From Ralstonia sp. RRA (GTDB taxonomy: Bacteria > Pseudomonadota > Gammaproteobacteria > Burkholderiales > Burkholderiaceae), in NCBI RefSeq assembly GCF_037023145.1, contig NZ_CP146091.1, positions 3,694,953-3,758,952 on the forward strand: a stretch of DNA of 64,000 nucleotides. The letters are read 5' to 3'. Made by a program: the position numbers and the translations under genes. A model generated the notes under the pieces. That model had not been told where the DNA came from. It saw only the letters and a list, made by a program, of their open reading frames with translations, and ran no database searches. Below are positions 55,067-64,000 of the stretch, one piece after another. Numbering within the stretch: the stretch's first letter is position 1; every line of letters starts with the position of its first letter.

Positions 55067-55693
55067 TTACGGCCCATCCGCCACGTTGGCGGTGCCGCTC
55101 GACGTGCCCAGATGCAGTTCCTGGTCGAAGGCGCGGTTCACGTCGCAGTATTGCGCGCGTGCGGGTTGAGACTTCTGCCAGCGGAACGACAGCCTGGGAT
55201 GGCCCGGTGTGCCATCGGTGTTCTCCGTCAGCACGTAGTAGTCGAAGCGTACGTTGGCATCGGCGGCGTAGCTGGCACCGGCTTCGCGGTTGGCGAGGAT
55301 GAGCACGGCGGGCTTGCCGCCCTGCGCGAGCAGAAGCCGGAAGTCATGCAGCAGGCAGTCTGCGCCACCGCCGGTCGTTACGTGCAGTTGCTCTTGCTCA
55401 TTGCCACCGCCGCCGTCATTGCGGCGGAAGATCGGTACGAGGCTCCAGGGTTGCGCGCGGCCTGCTGCGCCGTCGCGCACAAAGAAGGTCACCACATCAA
55501 AGCTGTGCGCATTGAAGTTCTCGCGCCATGCGCGGACGGCGATTGCATCGTAGCTGCGCAGTTTCAGCGCGTTGACGCCGTTACGTATGGGCATCAGCGT
55601 GTAGCCGGCCTGCGCGGTGGCTGCGCCGGAGAGGCCGAGCAACGTCAGGCCCAGTACGACGCGGTTGTTCAGGTAGTGGCGGACCTTGCGCAC
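55067..55693 (-). CDS. Exported hypothetical protein
   Basis: 208 aa from GTG 55693 (GGAGA 8 bp upstream; TTG 55729 is an upstream alternative). A signal peptide (about 1-30, LGLTLLGLSGAATAQA) precedes a soluble domain with motifs NFNAHSFDVVTFFVRDG and GGGADCLLHDFRLLLAQ and two Cys that could pair. I do not recognise it. It lies between the LysR gene (32 bp) and the NUDIX gene (21 bp), all on the minus strand. Confidence 0.7.
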   Translation of the reverse strand: MRKVRHYLNNRVVLGLTLLGLSGAATAQAGYTLMPIRNGVNALKLRSYDAIAVRAWRENFNAHSFDVVTFFVRDGAAGRAQPWSLVPIFRRNDGGGGNEQEQLHVTTGGGADCLLHDFRLLLAQGGKPAVLILANREAGASYAADANVRFDYYVLTENTDGTPGHPRLSFRWQKSQPARAQYCDVNRAFDQELHLGTSSGTANVADGP

Positions 55694-55725
55694 CGGTGTC
55701 TCCGTTGGTGAATGGCTGCGGTGGT

Positions 55726-56634
55726 TCAAACGTGCGCCAGCAGGCGAGGTACCTCATCGACAAGGGCGTCGATGGCCACGCGCACTTTGAGTGGCATGTG
55801 GCGGGTCTTCAGCCAGAGCACGTTGATCTGCGCATCGAGCACGCCCTCATGGCCCATGACGACCCTGAGCTGGCCAGCGGTCAAGTATGACGGAATGAGC
55901 CAGCAGGGCAGCCATGCCAGCCCCGCCCCCGCTGCTGCGGCGTCTGCGATGGAGAGCAGGTCATCCAGCCGCAGGCGCGATGCGGGCTGATAGGTCTGCA
56001 TCTGCCCATCCGGCCCAGGAAGGCGCCACGGCGTGTGGTGCGCGCCGCGCGCGTAGACGATGCAGGCATGTGCATCCAGATCGTGCAGCGTTGCCGGGTG
56101 GCCGTGCTGTTCGAGATAGGCGGGCGACGCGCAGAGCGCCATCCGATTGAAGCCCAACTGGCGGCTGACCAGCGTGGCGTGGTCCGGCAGCGGGCCCATG
56201 CGTACGGCGATGTCGAAGCGGTCTTCCACCAGGTCCGCCATGCGGTCACTGAACGCGATCTCGACTTCCAGCAGCGGGTGACGCTCGATCAGTCGACGCA
56301 TGACGGGCGCAATGCACTGTCTGCCGAACAGCACGGGCACGGTCATCCGCAAGCAGCCGGTCGGCTCGCGCCGGCTGGCGAGCAAGGCCGCTTCCGTTTC
56401 GCTCAACTCGGTCAGCAGACGCTTGCATTGCTCGTAGTAAAGCGCGCCTTCGCCGGTCAGGTTCAGGCTGCGGGTCGTTCGCTGCAGCAGCCGCGTGTTC
56501 AGGCGCTGCTCCAGCCGGGCGATGACCTTGGCCACCGCCGAGCGCGTGACCCCCAACTGCGCCGCCGCCGCCGCAAAGCTGCCCGACTCGACCACGTTCA
56601 CAAATTCGGCCACGCCGCTGAGCCGATCGTCCAT
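55726..56634 (-). CDS. LysR-family transcriptional regulator
   Basis: 302 aa. HTH at the N-terminus (FVNVVESGSFAAAAAQLGVTRSAVAKVIARLE) and a periplasmic-binding-fold effector domain. It is divergent from the alcohol dehydrogenase gene, and CTCAC-N8-GTGAG in the intergenic region (56670-56687) may be its site, so it probably controls that gene. Confidence 0.87.
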   Translation of the reverse strand: MDDRLSGVAEFVNVVESGSFAAAAAQLGVTRSAVAKVIARLEQRLNTRLLQRTTRSLNLTGEGALYYEQCKRLLTELSETEAALLASRREPTGCLRMTVPVLFGRQCIAPVMRRLIERHPLLEVEIAFSDRMADLVEDRFDIAVRMGPLPDHATLVSRQLGFNRMALCASPAYLEQHGHPATLHDLDAHACIVYARGAHHTPWRLPGPDGQMQTYQPASRLRLDDLLSIADAAAAGAGLAWLPCWLIPSYLTAGQLRVVMGHEGVLDAQINVLWLKTRHMPLKVRVAIDALVDEVPRLLAHV

Positions 56635-56669
56635 CCAAACCTGCTCCGTTTCGGTTGATCAAATGGTGC

Positions 56670-56687
56670 CTCACGGGCGACGGTGAG
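56670..56687. promoter_or_regulatory. Possible LysR-type operator
   Basis: CTCAC (56670-56674) and GTGAG (56683-56687), inverted repeat with 8-bp spacer in the LysR/dehydrogenase intergenic region. Confidence 0.35.
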
Positions 56688-56759
56688 TCTACCAAATGGA
56701 GTCAATGCGTCTCATGTGGAAACAATAAGATCGGTGCTTCATTGGAACGGGGAATTCAC

Positions 56760-57779
56760 ATGAAAGCATGGCAAGTCAGGCCGGGACACGGCATTGCGGG
56801 ATTGCAGCAGATCGACACGGACGCACGAGAGCCAGGGCCCGCTGAGGTGCTTGTGAGCATGCGGGCGGCCTCCCTGAACTACCGCGACTGGATGGCCGCG
56901 CGCGGCGACTACCCGGGCATCGATGGCACACCGCGCATTGCGCTGAGCGATGGCGCAGGCGAGGTGGTTGCGGTGGGGGCGCGTGTGACCCGGTTCAAAC
57001 CGGGGGATCGCGTGATCAACACCTATTTCCCGAACTGGATCGACGGCGAAATCGCACTTTGGAAGATTGCCGAATCGCCCGGTGCGACATTCGATGGTGT
57101 GCTGGCCGAACAGTTTGTCGCCGACGAATCCACGCTGGCCGCGATTCCTGCGCACCTGAGTTTTGAGGAGGCGGCCACGATCTCCTGCGCGGGAATCACG
57201 GCCTGGAATGCGCTGTTCGCGAATGCCGTGGTCAAGCCGGGGGCGACGGCGCTGCTGCTGGGGACGGGCGGCGTCTCGATCTGGGCGCTGCAGTTGGCAA
57301 AGGCGGCGGGGCTGCGCGCCATCATCACCTCATCCAGCGATGAGAAGCTGGCGCGGGCTCGGCAGCTCGGCGCGGATGCAACCATCAACTACCGTACCGT
57401 GCCCGAGTGGCAGCACGAAGTGTTGCGGCTGACCGGTGGCGCGGGCGCCGACGTGGTGGTGGAGGTGGGTGGATACGACACGATGGCGCGCTCGATTGCG
57501 GCCACCCGGCTGGGCGGTGTCGTCTCCATCACGGGTTTGCTGAGCGGCTTTGCGGGCGTGGATTTCGGCCTGCGCAGTCTGTTCGACGTTGCCAAGCACC
57601 TGCACGGTGTGATCGTCGGCAGCCGCACGGTGCTCGACGAGGTGGTTCGGCTGGTCGACGTGCAGCAGATCCGCCCGGTGGTCGATCGTGTCTTCGGTTT
57701 TGATGAGGTGCCGGCCGCGTATGACTACCTGCAGTCGGGGCGGCACTTCGGCAAGGTGGTGGTTCGGGTCGGGGGGTGA
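56760..57779 (+). CDS. Zinc-type alcohol dehydrogenase family NADPH oxidoreductase
   Basis: 339 aa MDR protein. NAD(P)-binding LLGTGGVSIWALQLAKAAG and the quinone-oxidoreductase-like start (SLNYRDWMAARGDYPG; GEVVAVGARVTRFKPGDRV) are clear. The four structural-zinc cysteines are absent, so it belongs to the zinc-poor QOR/CurA-like side. Likely reduces an aldehyde or enone. ATG 56760; divergent from LysR. Confidence 0.85.
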   Translation: MKAWQVRPGHGIAGLQQIDTDAREPGPAEVLVSMRAASLNYRDWMAARGDYPGIDGTPRIALSDGAGEVVAVGARVTRFKPGDRVINTYFPNWIDGEIALWKIAESPGATFDGVLAEQFVADESTLAAIPAHLSFEEAATISCAGITAWNALFANAVVKPGATALLLGTGGVSIWALQLAKAAGLRAIITSSSDEKLARARQLGADATINYRTVPEWQHEVLRLTGGAGADVVVEVGGYDTMARSIAATRLGGVVSITGLLSGFAGVDFGLRSLFDVAKHLHGVIVGSRTVLDEVVRLVDVQQIRPVVDRVFGFDEVPAAYDYLQSGRHFGKVVVRVGG

Positions 57780-57879
57780 GGGGGATGCCCTCGGCGAGCG
57801 GTCCTGCGTTTCAGCGGGCCGTTCGCTACTTCGATACAGAACCCGGCGCTGAGCTACGGATGGCTTACCTGAACCGTTT

Positions 57880-58206
57880 TCAGGCCTCCGAACGCTCCAC
57901 GACCACCTCACTGATTTGCAGCACGGGTTGGATATCCGTGTAATTGGCGATGTCGGCCCGAATCTCCTGCGCGTGCGGGGCGCGGGCTGCCAGGAATGCT
58001 TCGACAGAAGTACAGACGAAGTCGCACTTGGCCACGTAAACAGGGTCAGCGCCCGGCGCACCCCCTGCGATGCCCTTGTCGATCGTGTAGTACAGACACG
58101 CAGCGCCGAGCAGCTGTTTCATCATGGGCATATGCCGCTCGCGGTAGTACGCATGATCGAATCGGGCGCCTGCGGCGTACGGGTACATGACACTGACTTT
58201 GATCAT
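57880..58206 (-). CDS. EthD-family protein
   Basis: 108 aa from ATG 58206 with AGGAGA 6 bp upstream. Opens MIKVSVMYPYAAGARFDHAYYRE-type sequence; HMPMMKQLLG and DPVYVAKCDFVC follow, typical of the small EthD dimeric alpha/beta barrel. The family was found with ether-degradation genes but is widespread and mostly unassigned. Independent of neighbours. Confidence 0.8.
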   Translation of the reverse strand: MIKVSVMYPYAAGARFDHAYYRERHMPMMKQLLGAACLYYTIDKGIAGGAPGADPVYVAKCDFVCTSVEAFLAARAPHAQEIRADIANYTDIQPVLQISEVVVERSEA

Positions 58207-58470
58207 CGGGTTCTCCTGTTGCTGCACGGTAATCGAGGCGCCGCTGCCCGCGACGACGACATCGACGTCGCCGGTATAGGGCGTGGCCAAGGCGTCTTCC
58301 AGAATCGGCGTACTGATTCTTCTGATTGTAAGCACCCGGTGAGCCCGTCGTGCCGGTGAGATAGCGCCGGGTGTCCAACGATGCGGGAGTTCTCCCAGCC
58401 AATCGTCGATCGCTATCCGCAAGATCAACACTGGTATGCTGACCGACACCATCACCAGTTGGAGGGCGAC

Positions 58471-58710
58471 ATGGCTGCAAAGAAGGTCACCAAGAAGAAG
58501 TACCTGAAGATCCTCAACAAGCGCCTGCGAGCCGAGCCGGATGTGTCGCACAGCACGCAGTTTGTCTTCTACCCTCTCGGGGCGAAGGCCAAGCATGCCA
58601 CCGGCGTGGTCGCCAGCGAACCCTACAGCAAGCCCGAGTTCGCCATCATGGCTGCCATTCAACGCCAGGCGGCCAGCGAGTTCATCGTTGTCAGTGAGGG
58701 GGCCGCGTAG
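58471..58710 (+). CDS. Small hypothetical protein
   Basis: 79 aa with a strong GGAGG 6 bp before the ATG. The N-terminus is basic (AAKKVTKKKYLKILNKRLR); the rest reads STQFVFYPLGAKAKHATG and PEFAIMAAIQRQAASEF. No domain recognised. The good ribosome site makes it a likely real gene. In the opposite direction, the frame 58207-58662 is judged a shadow. Confidence 0.65.
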   Translation: MAAKKVTKKKYLKILNKRLRAEPDVSHSTQFVFYPLGAKAKHATGVVASEPYSKPEFAIMAAIQRQAASEFIVVSEGAA

Positions 58711-58848
58711 GCAACGGCTGAAGTCCTGCTGTGCCGCGTGATTCTGCGCGTGCCTTTGGCGCAGGGTCTCACGGCATCAGCAGCCTCAAACATCGTCATC
58801 CGGATGATTGGGACGTCTCGGCAATCTTGGGCACCCCTGGGCGCCTGA

Positions 58849-60294
58849 CTACTTGCCGATACAGAACCGACTAAAGATCACACCTAGCAGATCATCACTG
58901 GAGAACGCTCCCGTGATGCTGTTCAATGCCTCCTGCGCCAGCCGCAGTTCCTCGGCAAACAGATCGAGCGATTGCGCTTGCTGATCGGCATGCTCAGCCG
59001 CAAAGGCCAGGTGTTCCTTGGCCGAGCGCAAGGCCGCGAGATGGCGTTCACGCGCCAGGTACAACCCCTCGCCGCCGCCCTGCCAGCCGGCAATCTCCAG
59101 CAATGCCGCGCGCAGAAGTTCAACGCCCACACCATCGCGCGCTGAGAGCCAGACCTCTGGCGGCACGGCATCCACGCGGCCGGCCACGGCCACACCCGTC
59201 AGGTCGATCTTGTTGATGACACGCAGCGTCGGCACGCCAGTCGGTACGTGTTCAGCGATGCGGGCGTCGATGGCCGTGTCTTCGGCGGACAGGCCGGTGC
59301 TGCGATAGTCCGCAGCATCCAGCAGGTGCAGCACCACATCCGCACGCGCGATGGCGGCCCAGGTGCGTTCGATGCCGATGCGCTCCACCTCGTCTTCCGT
59401 ATCGCGCAGGCCGGCCGTGTCGACAATGTTCAGCGGGATGCCTTCAATCTGGATGGTCTGCTGCACCTTGTCGCGCGTGGTACCGGCGATGGGCGTGACG
59501 ATGGCAAGCTCCGCGCCGGCCAGGGCATTGAGCAACGACGATTTGCCCACGTTCGGTTGCCCGGCCAGCACCACGTGCAGGCCTTCGCGCAGGAGTGCAC
59601 CCTGTCGCGCCTGCGCCAGCACACCATCAACCGCCGTGCGAATGCCGGCAAGCTGCCCGCGCGCATCGGAGGCCTCGAGAAAGTCGATTTCCTCTTCCGG
59701 AAAATCCAGCGTTGCTTCCACCAGCATGCGCAGATGGATCACGCGTTCGACCAGCGCATGCACCGCCTGCGAGAACGCACCGTCGAGCGAGCGTGCGGCT
59801 GAGCGCGCCGCCGCTTCGGTGCTCGCCTCGATCAGGTCGGCAACGGCTTCAGCCTGCGCCAGATCCATCTTGTCGTTGAGGAAGGCGCGGCGCGTGAACT
59901 CGCCGGGTTCCGCCACGCGCAGGCCGATCTCGCGGCCGGCAGCCAGACAGCGCTGCAGCAGCAGTTGCATCACCACCGGGCCGCCGTGGCCCTGCAGTTC
60001 GAGCACGTCTTCGCCGGTGTACGAATGCGGTGCCGGAAACCACAGCGCGATGCCGCGGTCGATGGCGCCGCCGTCGGCGTCAAGGAAGGGCAGGTAGGTT
60101 GCCTGGCGTGGCGTCAGCAGCCGTCCGCACACGGCCTGCATGACGGCGCGCACGTCAGGCCCCGACACGCGCACGACCCCAATGCCGCCGCGCCCAGGCG
60201 CAGTGGCAATCGCTGCGATGGGAATGGTGAGGATGGGTGCGCGCGGGGCGTCGGAGGCGCTTGGCAAGGTCGTGGGGTGGTCAGCAGCAGTCAT
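58849..60294 (-). CDS. mnmE: tRNA modification GTPase MnmE
   Basis: 481 aa. N-terminal tetrahydrofolate-binding domain ([16 protein letters not shown]), helical domain, and the inserted G domain with [27 protein letters not shown] and NKIDLT; the C-terminal CxGK is FCIGK. With MnmG it makes the cmnm5 modification at U34 of several tRNAs. Part of the origin-proximal block before yidC. Confidence 0.97.
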   Translation of the reverse strand: MTAADHPTTLPSASDAPRAPILTIPIAAIATAPGRGGIGVVRVSGPDVRAVMQAVCGRLLTPRQATYLPFLDADGGAIDRGIALWFPAPHSYTGEDVLELQGHGGPVVMQLLLQRCLAAGREIGLRVAEPGEFTRRAFLNDKMDLAQAEAVADLIEASTEAAARSAARSLDGAFSQAVHALVERVIHLRMLVEATLDFPEEEIDFLEASDARGQLAGIRTAVDGVLAQARQGALLREGLHVVLAGQPNVGKSSLLNALAGAELAIVTPIAGTTRDKVQQTIQIEGIPLNIVDTAGLRDTEDEVERIGIERTWAAIARADVVLHLLDAADYRSTGLSAEDTAIDARIAEHVPTGVPTLRVINKIDLTGVAVAGRVDAVPPEVWLSARDGVGVELLRAALLEIAGWQGGGEGLYLARERHLAALRSAKEHLAFAAEHADQQAQSLDLFAEELRLAQEALNSITGAFSSDDLLGVIFSRFCIGK

Positions 60295-60353
60295 GGGCGG
60301 TATTGTGCGGCAGCCGCGCAGTTGCGCGCCAGTTTCCAACCAGGGAGATTCGG

Positions 60354-60751
60354 ATGATCGATCACACCGGCGTCGTTGTCAGCGACTTCGAGGCCAGCAA
60401 GCGGTTTTACGAACAGGCACTGGGCGCCATTGGCCTGGCCAAGGTGCTGGAGTTTCCAGCCGCCGTGACGGGGCACACCGATGTGGCCGGCTTTGGTCCG
60501 CCGGGCAAGGCGGAGTTCTGGATCTCGGCCGCAACGGCCGGGCAGACGCCGAACACGCCGCCGCTGCACGTGGCGTTTCGCGTCGACACGCGCGCCGAGG
60601 TGGAGGCGTTCTACGCAGCAGCGATGGCTGCCGGCGGCACTGACAACGGTGGCCCCGGCCTGCGCGCACACTACACCCGAACTACTACGGCGCCTTTGTG
60701 CGCGATCCGGACGGCCACAACATCGAGGCGGTCTGCCATACACCCGCTTGA
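60354..60751 (+). pseudogene. Glyoxalase/VOC-family gene with a one-base deletion
   Basis: Reads well from ATG 60354 ([42 protein letters not shown]) until about 60673. There the expected CACTACCACCCGAAC is one C short (CACTACACCCGAAC), so the original frame runs into unrelated sequence. In the +2 frame the family ending continues: PNYYGAFVRDPDGHNIEAV, stop 60749-60751. A real deletion or a sequencing error is possible. VOC proteins bind metal and act as glyoxalases or dioxygenases. Confidence 0.75.
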
Positions 60752-60776
60752 AGCGCGTGAGACAGGCATGAAAAAA

Positions 60777-60799
60777 GGGCACCCGAGGGTGCCCTTTTT
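60777..60799. terminator. Bidirectional terminator between the VOC gene and yidC
   Basis: GGGCACCC (60777-60784) and GGGTGCCC (60787-60794), loop GA, followed by TTTTT; AAAAAA before it gives a T-tail for yidC on the minus strand. Confidence 0.93.
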
Positions 60800-60816
60800 G
60801 CTGGAGCGCGTTCGCC

Positions 60817-62472
60817 TTACTTGGCAGGCGCGGCCTTCTTGTTGGTGCCCAGCATGCGGTTGATCGACCATTGCTGCGCGATCGACAAGCAGTTGTTCAC
60901 CACCCAGTACAGCACCAGGCCAGCCGGGAAGAAGAAGAACATCACCGAGAACGCGATCGGCATGAACATCATCACCTTGGCCTGCACCGGGTCCGGCGGG
61001 GTCGGGTTCAGCTTGGTCTGCACGAACATCGACACGGCCATCAGCACCGGCAGGATGTAGAACGGGTCCGGTGCCGACAGATCGTGCACCCAGCCCAGCC
61101 ACGGCGCACCGCGCATTTCCACCGACGACAGCAGTGCCCAGTACAGCGCCATGAACACCGGAATCTGGATCACGATCGGCAGGCAGCCGCCGAGCGGATT
61201 GACCTTCTCGGTGCGGTACAGCGTCATCATCTCCTGGTTCATCTTCTGCGGATCGCCCTTGTGGCGCTCGCGGATGGCCGTCATGCGCGGCTGCAGGTCC
61301 TTCATCTTGGCCATCGAACGGTAGCTCGTGGCCGACAGCGGGAAGAACACCAGTTTGATCAGCACCGTCAGTGCCACGATCGACCAGCCCCAGTTGCCCA
61401 GCAGCCCGTGAATCTTCTCCAGCAGCCAGAACAGCGGCTTGGCGACGATGGTCAGCCAGCCATAGTCCTTCACCAGATCCAGGCCCGGGGTGATGGCCTC
61501 AAGCATGCGCGCTTGCTGCGGGCCGGCGAACAGGCGTGCCGTGGCCGACACGCTGGCGCCCGGCGCCACCGTGCCCAGCGGCTCCTGAATGCCGATGCGG
61601 TAGAAGTTGGTGTCGACGCGGTCGACGTAGTACTCACGCTTGACGTTGTCAGCCGGAATCCAGGCCGAGGCAAAGTAGTGCTGCACCATCGCCACCCAGC
61701 CGCTGTCGGTCGGGGCCGGCACGTGTGCCTTGCCCTTGTCGATGTCGGAGAAGGTGATCTTGTGGAACTTGTCGCCGTCGGTGTACACGGCCGGGCCGGT
61801 GAACGTGCTGTAGAAGCGCGATTGCTCAATCGCGCCGCCGTCGCGGGCCAGTTCCATGTACAGCGTCGGGTTGATCGGTGCGGTGCCGTCGTTGGTCACG
61901 TCAAAGCGCGTGTCGATCACGTAGCTGCCGCGCTTGAAGACGTACGTCTTGACCAGCTTGGCGCCGCCCTTGTCGGCGGTCAGCGTGATGGAGACATCGT
62001 TGCTGGTGCCCAGATCACGCGGGCCGGTCGAGGCCGCAAACACCGTCGTGTGGTTCGGGAAATCGCCGCCGATGATGCCCGAGCGCGCCAGATAGGTGCG
62101 CTCGACGCTGCGGTCGAAGAGCACCATCGGGTTGCCATCGTGGTCCTTCTGGTCCAACAGCTCCAGCTTGGTGACGATCGCGCCGGCCGTGTCGATGGTG
62201 GCGCGCACCACGTCGGTCGTGATGACGATCTTTTCCGAAGCCGGTGCCTGCGAGACTGCGCCCGTGGCCGGAGCGGCCTGGGTGCCTGCGGCTGCCGCTG
62301 CGGCGCTCTTCGGCACGTCGCCTGCGGGCGTGCTGCCCGGTGCGGCAGTCGTGGCCGTCTGCGGCGTCGGGAAGAACATCGACTGGTGGCCATTCGCGCG
62401 TTGCCAGTTGTCGAACAGCAGGACAACCGCCAGCGAGAAGATCACCCAGAGAATGGTGCGTTTGATATCCAT
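60817..62472 (-). CDS. yidC: Membrane protein insertase YidC
   Basis: 551 aa, the long Gram-negative form. N-terminal anchor ([17 protein letters not shown]), a large periplasmic domain (about 60-340) and the five-helix core: [19 protein letters not shown] with the cytosolic [15 protein letters not shown] hairpin, then [20 protein letters not shown]. It inserts and folds inner-membrane proteins alone or with SecYEG. Followed upstream by yidD (6 bp) and rnpA in the usual order. Confidence 0.98.
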   Translation of the reverse strand: MDIKRTILWVIFSLAVVLLFDNWQRANGHQSMFFPTPQTATTAAPGSTPAGDVPKSAAAAAAGTQAAPATGAVSQAPASEKIVITTDVVRATIDTAGAIVTKLELLDQKDHDGNPMVLFDRSVERTYLARSGIIGGDFPNHTTVFAASTGPRDLGTSNDVSITLTADKGGAKLVKTYVFKRGSYVIDTRFDVTNDGTAPINPTLYMELARDGGAIEQSRFYSTFTGPAVYTDGDKFHKITFSDIDKGKAHVPAPTDSGWVAMVQHYFASAWIPADNVKREYYVDRVDTNFYRIGIQEPLGTVAPGASVSATARLFAGPQQARMLEAITPGLDLVKDYGWLTIVAKPLFWLLEKIHGLLGNWGWSIVALTVLIKLVFFPLSATSYRSMAKMKDLQPRMTAIRERHKGDPQKMNQEMMTLYRTEKVNPLGGCLPIVIQIPVFMALYWALLSSVEMRGAPWLGWVHDLSAPDPFYILPVLMAVSMFVQTKLNPTPPDPVQAKVMMFMPIAFSVMFFFFPAGLVLYWVVNNCLSIAQQWSINRMLGTNKKAAPAK

Positions 62473-62478
62473 GTCGGA

Positions 62479-62793
62479 TTACGGTCTGGGAAGGTGAATC
62501 GACGGCCGCACAGCCTGCGTGTCGGCTGCGGTCGCGTCGGTCGATGCGGAATCGGTGGAGCGGGGCACAGCGTCGCCAGCGGCGGGCGGCACAGGATCAT
62601 ACCCGCCTTGTGCGAATGGATGGCAGCGGCATAGACGTTTTGCCGCAAGATAACTGCCATAGCCTGGCCCGTGCGTGATGACGGCGTCGCGCGCGTAGTC
62701 GGAGCAGGTCGGCAGGAAGCGGCATTGCGCGCCCACGAAGGGGCTGAACGCCACTTTATAGATGCGCAGCAGAAACAACAGCACGCGCGTCAT
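62479..62793 (-). CDS. yidD: Membrane protein insertion efficiency factor YidD
   Basis: 104 aa. Contains the family core [22 protein letters not shown] and the Cys of [15 protein letters not shown]. It is longer than average at the C-terminus, a Thr/Ala/Asp-rich tail. It sits between rnpA (4-bp overlap) and yidC, the conserved origin arrangement. Confidence 0.95.
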   Translation of the reverse strand: MTRVLLFLLRIYKVAFSPFVGAQCRFLPTCSDYARDAVITHGPGYGSYLAAKRLCRCHPFAQGGYDPVPPAAGDAVPRSTDSASTDATAADTQAVRPSIHLPRP

Positions 62794-63215
62794 GACGTGC
62801 TCCCGGCGGCAGGCTGGGAAGCAGCGGGTGGGGCAGGCGGAGCCGGCAACGGCCGTGCCGCAATCTCAAAGAGGTGCGACAGCTCTTCGTGGCAGATGCG
62901 CTTGAACGCGGCCACGGTGGGCACATCCTGGCGTGGAAACTTGGCGTGCAGGCGGATCAGCACGTCGCGGCCGCCCAGAGACGGCTGCCGCAGGCGAAAC
63001 AGCTCGCGGCACTGGCGCTTGATGAGATTGCGCTCGACGGCGCGCTTGGCAAATTTCTTGCCAATCACCACACCCAGGCGCGCCTGGGGATGCCCATTGG
63101 CGCGCACATACAGCACAAAGTGACGACTGCGCCGGACGGGCCGCAAAGCAAAAACGGATGAGAACTCATCCGTTTTCGTCAGCCTTGCGGCTTTGGGGTA
63201 GGCGTGCAAGCCCAT
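62790..63215 (-). CDS. rnpA: Ribonuclease P protein component
   Basis: 141 aa from ATG 63215. The RNR motif region is [18 protein letters not shown], preceded by the FxxVF-type [13 protein letters not shown]. It assists the M1 RNA in tRNA 5' processing. A Pro/Ala-rich C-terminal tail is added. The frame is open to 63272 without a better start. Directly follows rpmH. Confidence 0.95.
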   Translation of the reverse strand: MGLHAYPKAARLTKTDEFSSVFALRPVRRSRHFVLYVRANGHPQARLGVVIGKKFAKRAVERNLIKRQCRELFRLRQPSLGGRDVLIRLHAKFPRQDVPTVAAFKRICHEELSHLFEIAARPLPAPPAPPAASQPAAGSTS

Positions 63216-63288
63216 CGCCGGCTGGGGGTAAGACTGCGGCAAAAGCCATGGGCAACGGCCAGGGGCCGCCACCCGGGGCGCGGCAGTC

Positions 63289-63423
63289 TTAGATGGCCAG
63301 GCGCTTACGGCCCTTGGCGCGGCGTGCGTTCAGCACGGCACGGCCACCACGGGTCTTCATGCGGACACGGAAACCGTGGGTGCGCTTGCGACGGGTAACG
63401 GAAGGTTGGTAGGTACGCTTCAT
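63289..63423 (-). CDS. rpmH: 50S ribosomal protein L34
   Basis: 44 aa, read directly from the complement: [18 protein letters not shown], then [20 protein letters not shown] and KRKLAI-like ending RKRLAI. Exactly the size and sequence pattern of bL34. It is the last gene before the origin region, transcribed away from it. Confidence 0.97.
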   Translation of the reverse strand: MKRTYQPSVTRRKRTHGFRVRMKTRGGRAVLNARRAKGRKRLAI

Positions 63424-64000
63424 GATGCACTCTCTTGTTAATTGGTGGTGCGGACGCTGCCGCACGCGCCGGGCCTAGGGTCGCCCCGCAAAGCCTGGTG
63501 TCGATTCATTAGGAGAAATCGCCCACGCAGACCGCCGTGCGCTGTGTTGTTCACGGGCACCGACGGTATCGGGCCTTAGCCGGATCAGGCGCGCTGGACG
63601 AATCCGGCGCCGCGTCTGACGCGAACAAGCGTGCGCTCCCCTGCCGCGCATCGCAGAACCCGCCATTTAAACGATATTTGCTGAATCTGTCAACCCTGGC
63701 AGATTGGGGATAACGTGCGCTCCACACCAGAAATCCACCCGCCTGCAAGTTGTCCCCAACGCCTTGTGCGGCCTGGGGCGTTTCGGTGAAAGCCTTGCCG
63801 GCATTAGGTTTGCGGGTGGGTGTCAAAAGCAGTTGTCCACTGCTACTCACAGCAGTTCCACAGGTTATCCACAGACTTATCCTTTGTGGATAACTTTCGG
63901 CCGGGGGTACAATCCCGTTCCAATAACGAATGCCACCCGGTTTCTGGCTTGTACCAGAGGCCCGGCGGCCGGCCCCGCCCGGGGACGTCGACAGACGCGT
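63424..64000. other. oriC: Chromosomal origin region / rpmH-dnaA intergenic region with DnaA boxes
   Basis: Perfect DnaA boxes: TTATCCACA (63865-63873) and TGTGGATAA (63885-63893). Near-matches: TGGGGATAA (63705-63713), TTGTCCCCA (about 63750-63758) and TTGTCCACT (63833-63841). A more AT-rich piece (CCATTTAAACGATATTTGC, near 63662) could be an unwinding element. No gene is credible here; dnaA is expected just beyond the window edge. Promoters of rpmH lie here too. Confidence 0.85.

Noticed and set aside
57880-58662. EthD gene read as a 260-aa protein with an N-terminal extension
   Set aside because: ATG 58206 has a strong ribosome site and gives the normal EthD length; the upstream part is antisense to the small gene at 58471.
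63475-63850. Small frames between rpmH and the right edge
   Set aside because: They overlap DnaA boxes and lack ribosome sites or motifs; this is the origin region.

Overview
The window reads as part of the main chromosome of a Ralstonia-like betaproteobacterium (Burkholderiales; R. pickettii / R. mannitolilytica type). This rests on the high G+C, the gene order mnmE-(VOC)-yidC-yidD-rnpA-rpmH running into a cluster of DnaA boxes at the right edge (the chromosomal origin side), the argB-HAD-slmA and metX-metW blocks, and the betaproteobacterial form of DksA. Species assignment is inference. I saw no tRNA, rRNA, CRISPR array, prophage or intact insertion sequence; the only mobile-element trace is a decayed TnpB tail near 52.3 kb.

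Layout. 0-5.1 kb: end of xerC, rRNA methyltransferase rlmI, a membrane hydrolase, then a coupled pair of a bicovalent-FAD sugar-oxidase-like enzyme and a Tat-exported lactonase. 5.2-9.0 kb: a zinc-homeostasis block (Zur-like Fur protein, two COG0523 GTPases, a DksA that has lost its zinc ligands). 9.1-12.8 kb: peptide-type ABC binding protein and hslVU. 13-18 kb: envelope and stress proteins, a RegA/RegB redox two-component system divergent from a PCu(A)C copper chaperone, and an ECF sigma / zinc-finger / CWC cluster. 18-25 kb: argB, HAD phosphatase, slmA, and gabR divergent from gabTD. 25-28 kb: CMD protein / HxlR pair, and metXW behind what looks like a SAM-II riboswitch. 28-34.6 kb: Sel1 protein, cstA with its small partner divergent from a NarL-type two-component system, hydroxypyruvate isomerase. 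34.6-40.2 kb: DUF3617 protein, an orphan OmpR-type regulator with Glu in place of the phospho-acceptor Asp and a long leader starting in an AT-rich island, pckG, and a D-2-hydroxyacid dehydrogenase. 40.2-44.3 kb: DOPA-dioxygenase-like protein, glutathione reductase, patatin, TetR repressor. 44.5-50.8 kb: an AcrAB-OprM type RND pump behind an AcrR-like operator. 51-58.7 kb: rpsU and an accessory stretch of small membrane proteins, pseudogenes, an outer-membrane barrel, MPE/NUDIX/hypothetical/LysR, an alcohol dehydrogenase, an EthD protein. 58.8-64 kb: mnmE, a frameshifted VOC gene, yidC, yidD, rnpA, rpmH and the origin region.

Most genes are housekeeping and well supported. The most distinctive items are: (1) the oxidase-lactonase pair behind two perfect palindromes, with an export signal on only one partner; (2) the zinc-sparing cluster and its DksA with an 84-residue disordered N-terminal extension; (3) the SAM-II riboswitch with an inserted hairpin and a terminator directly before metX; (4) the D-to-E pseudo-receiver regulator; (5) an AcrR-type operator sitting exactly across the pump promoter.
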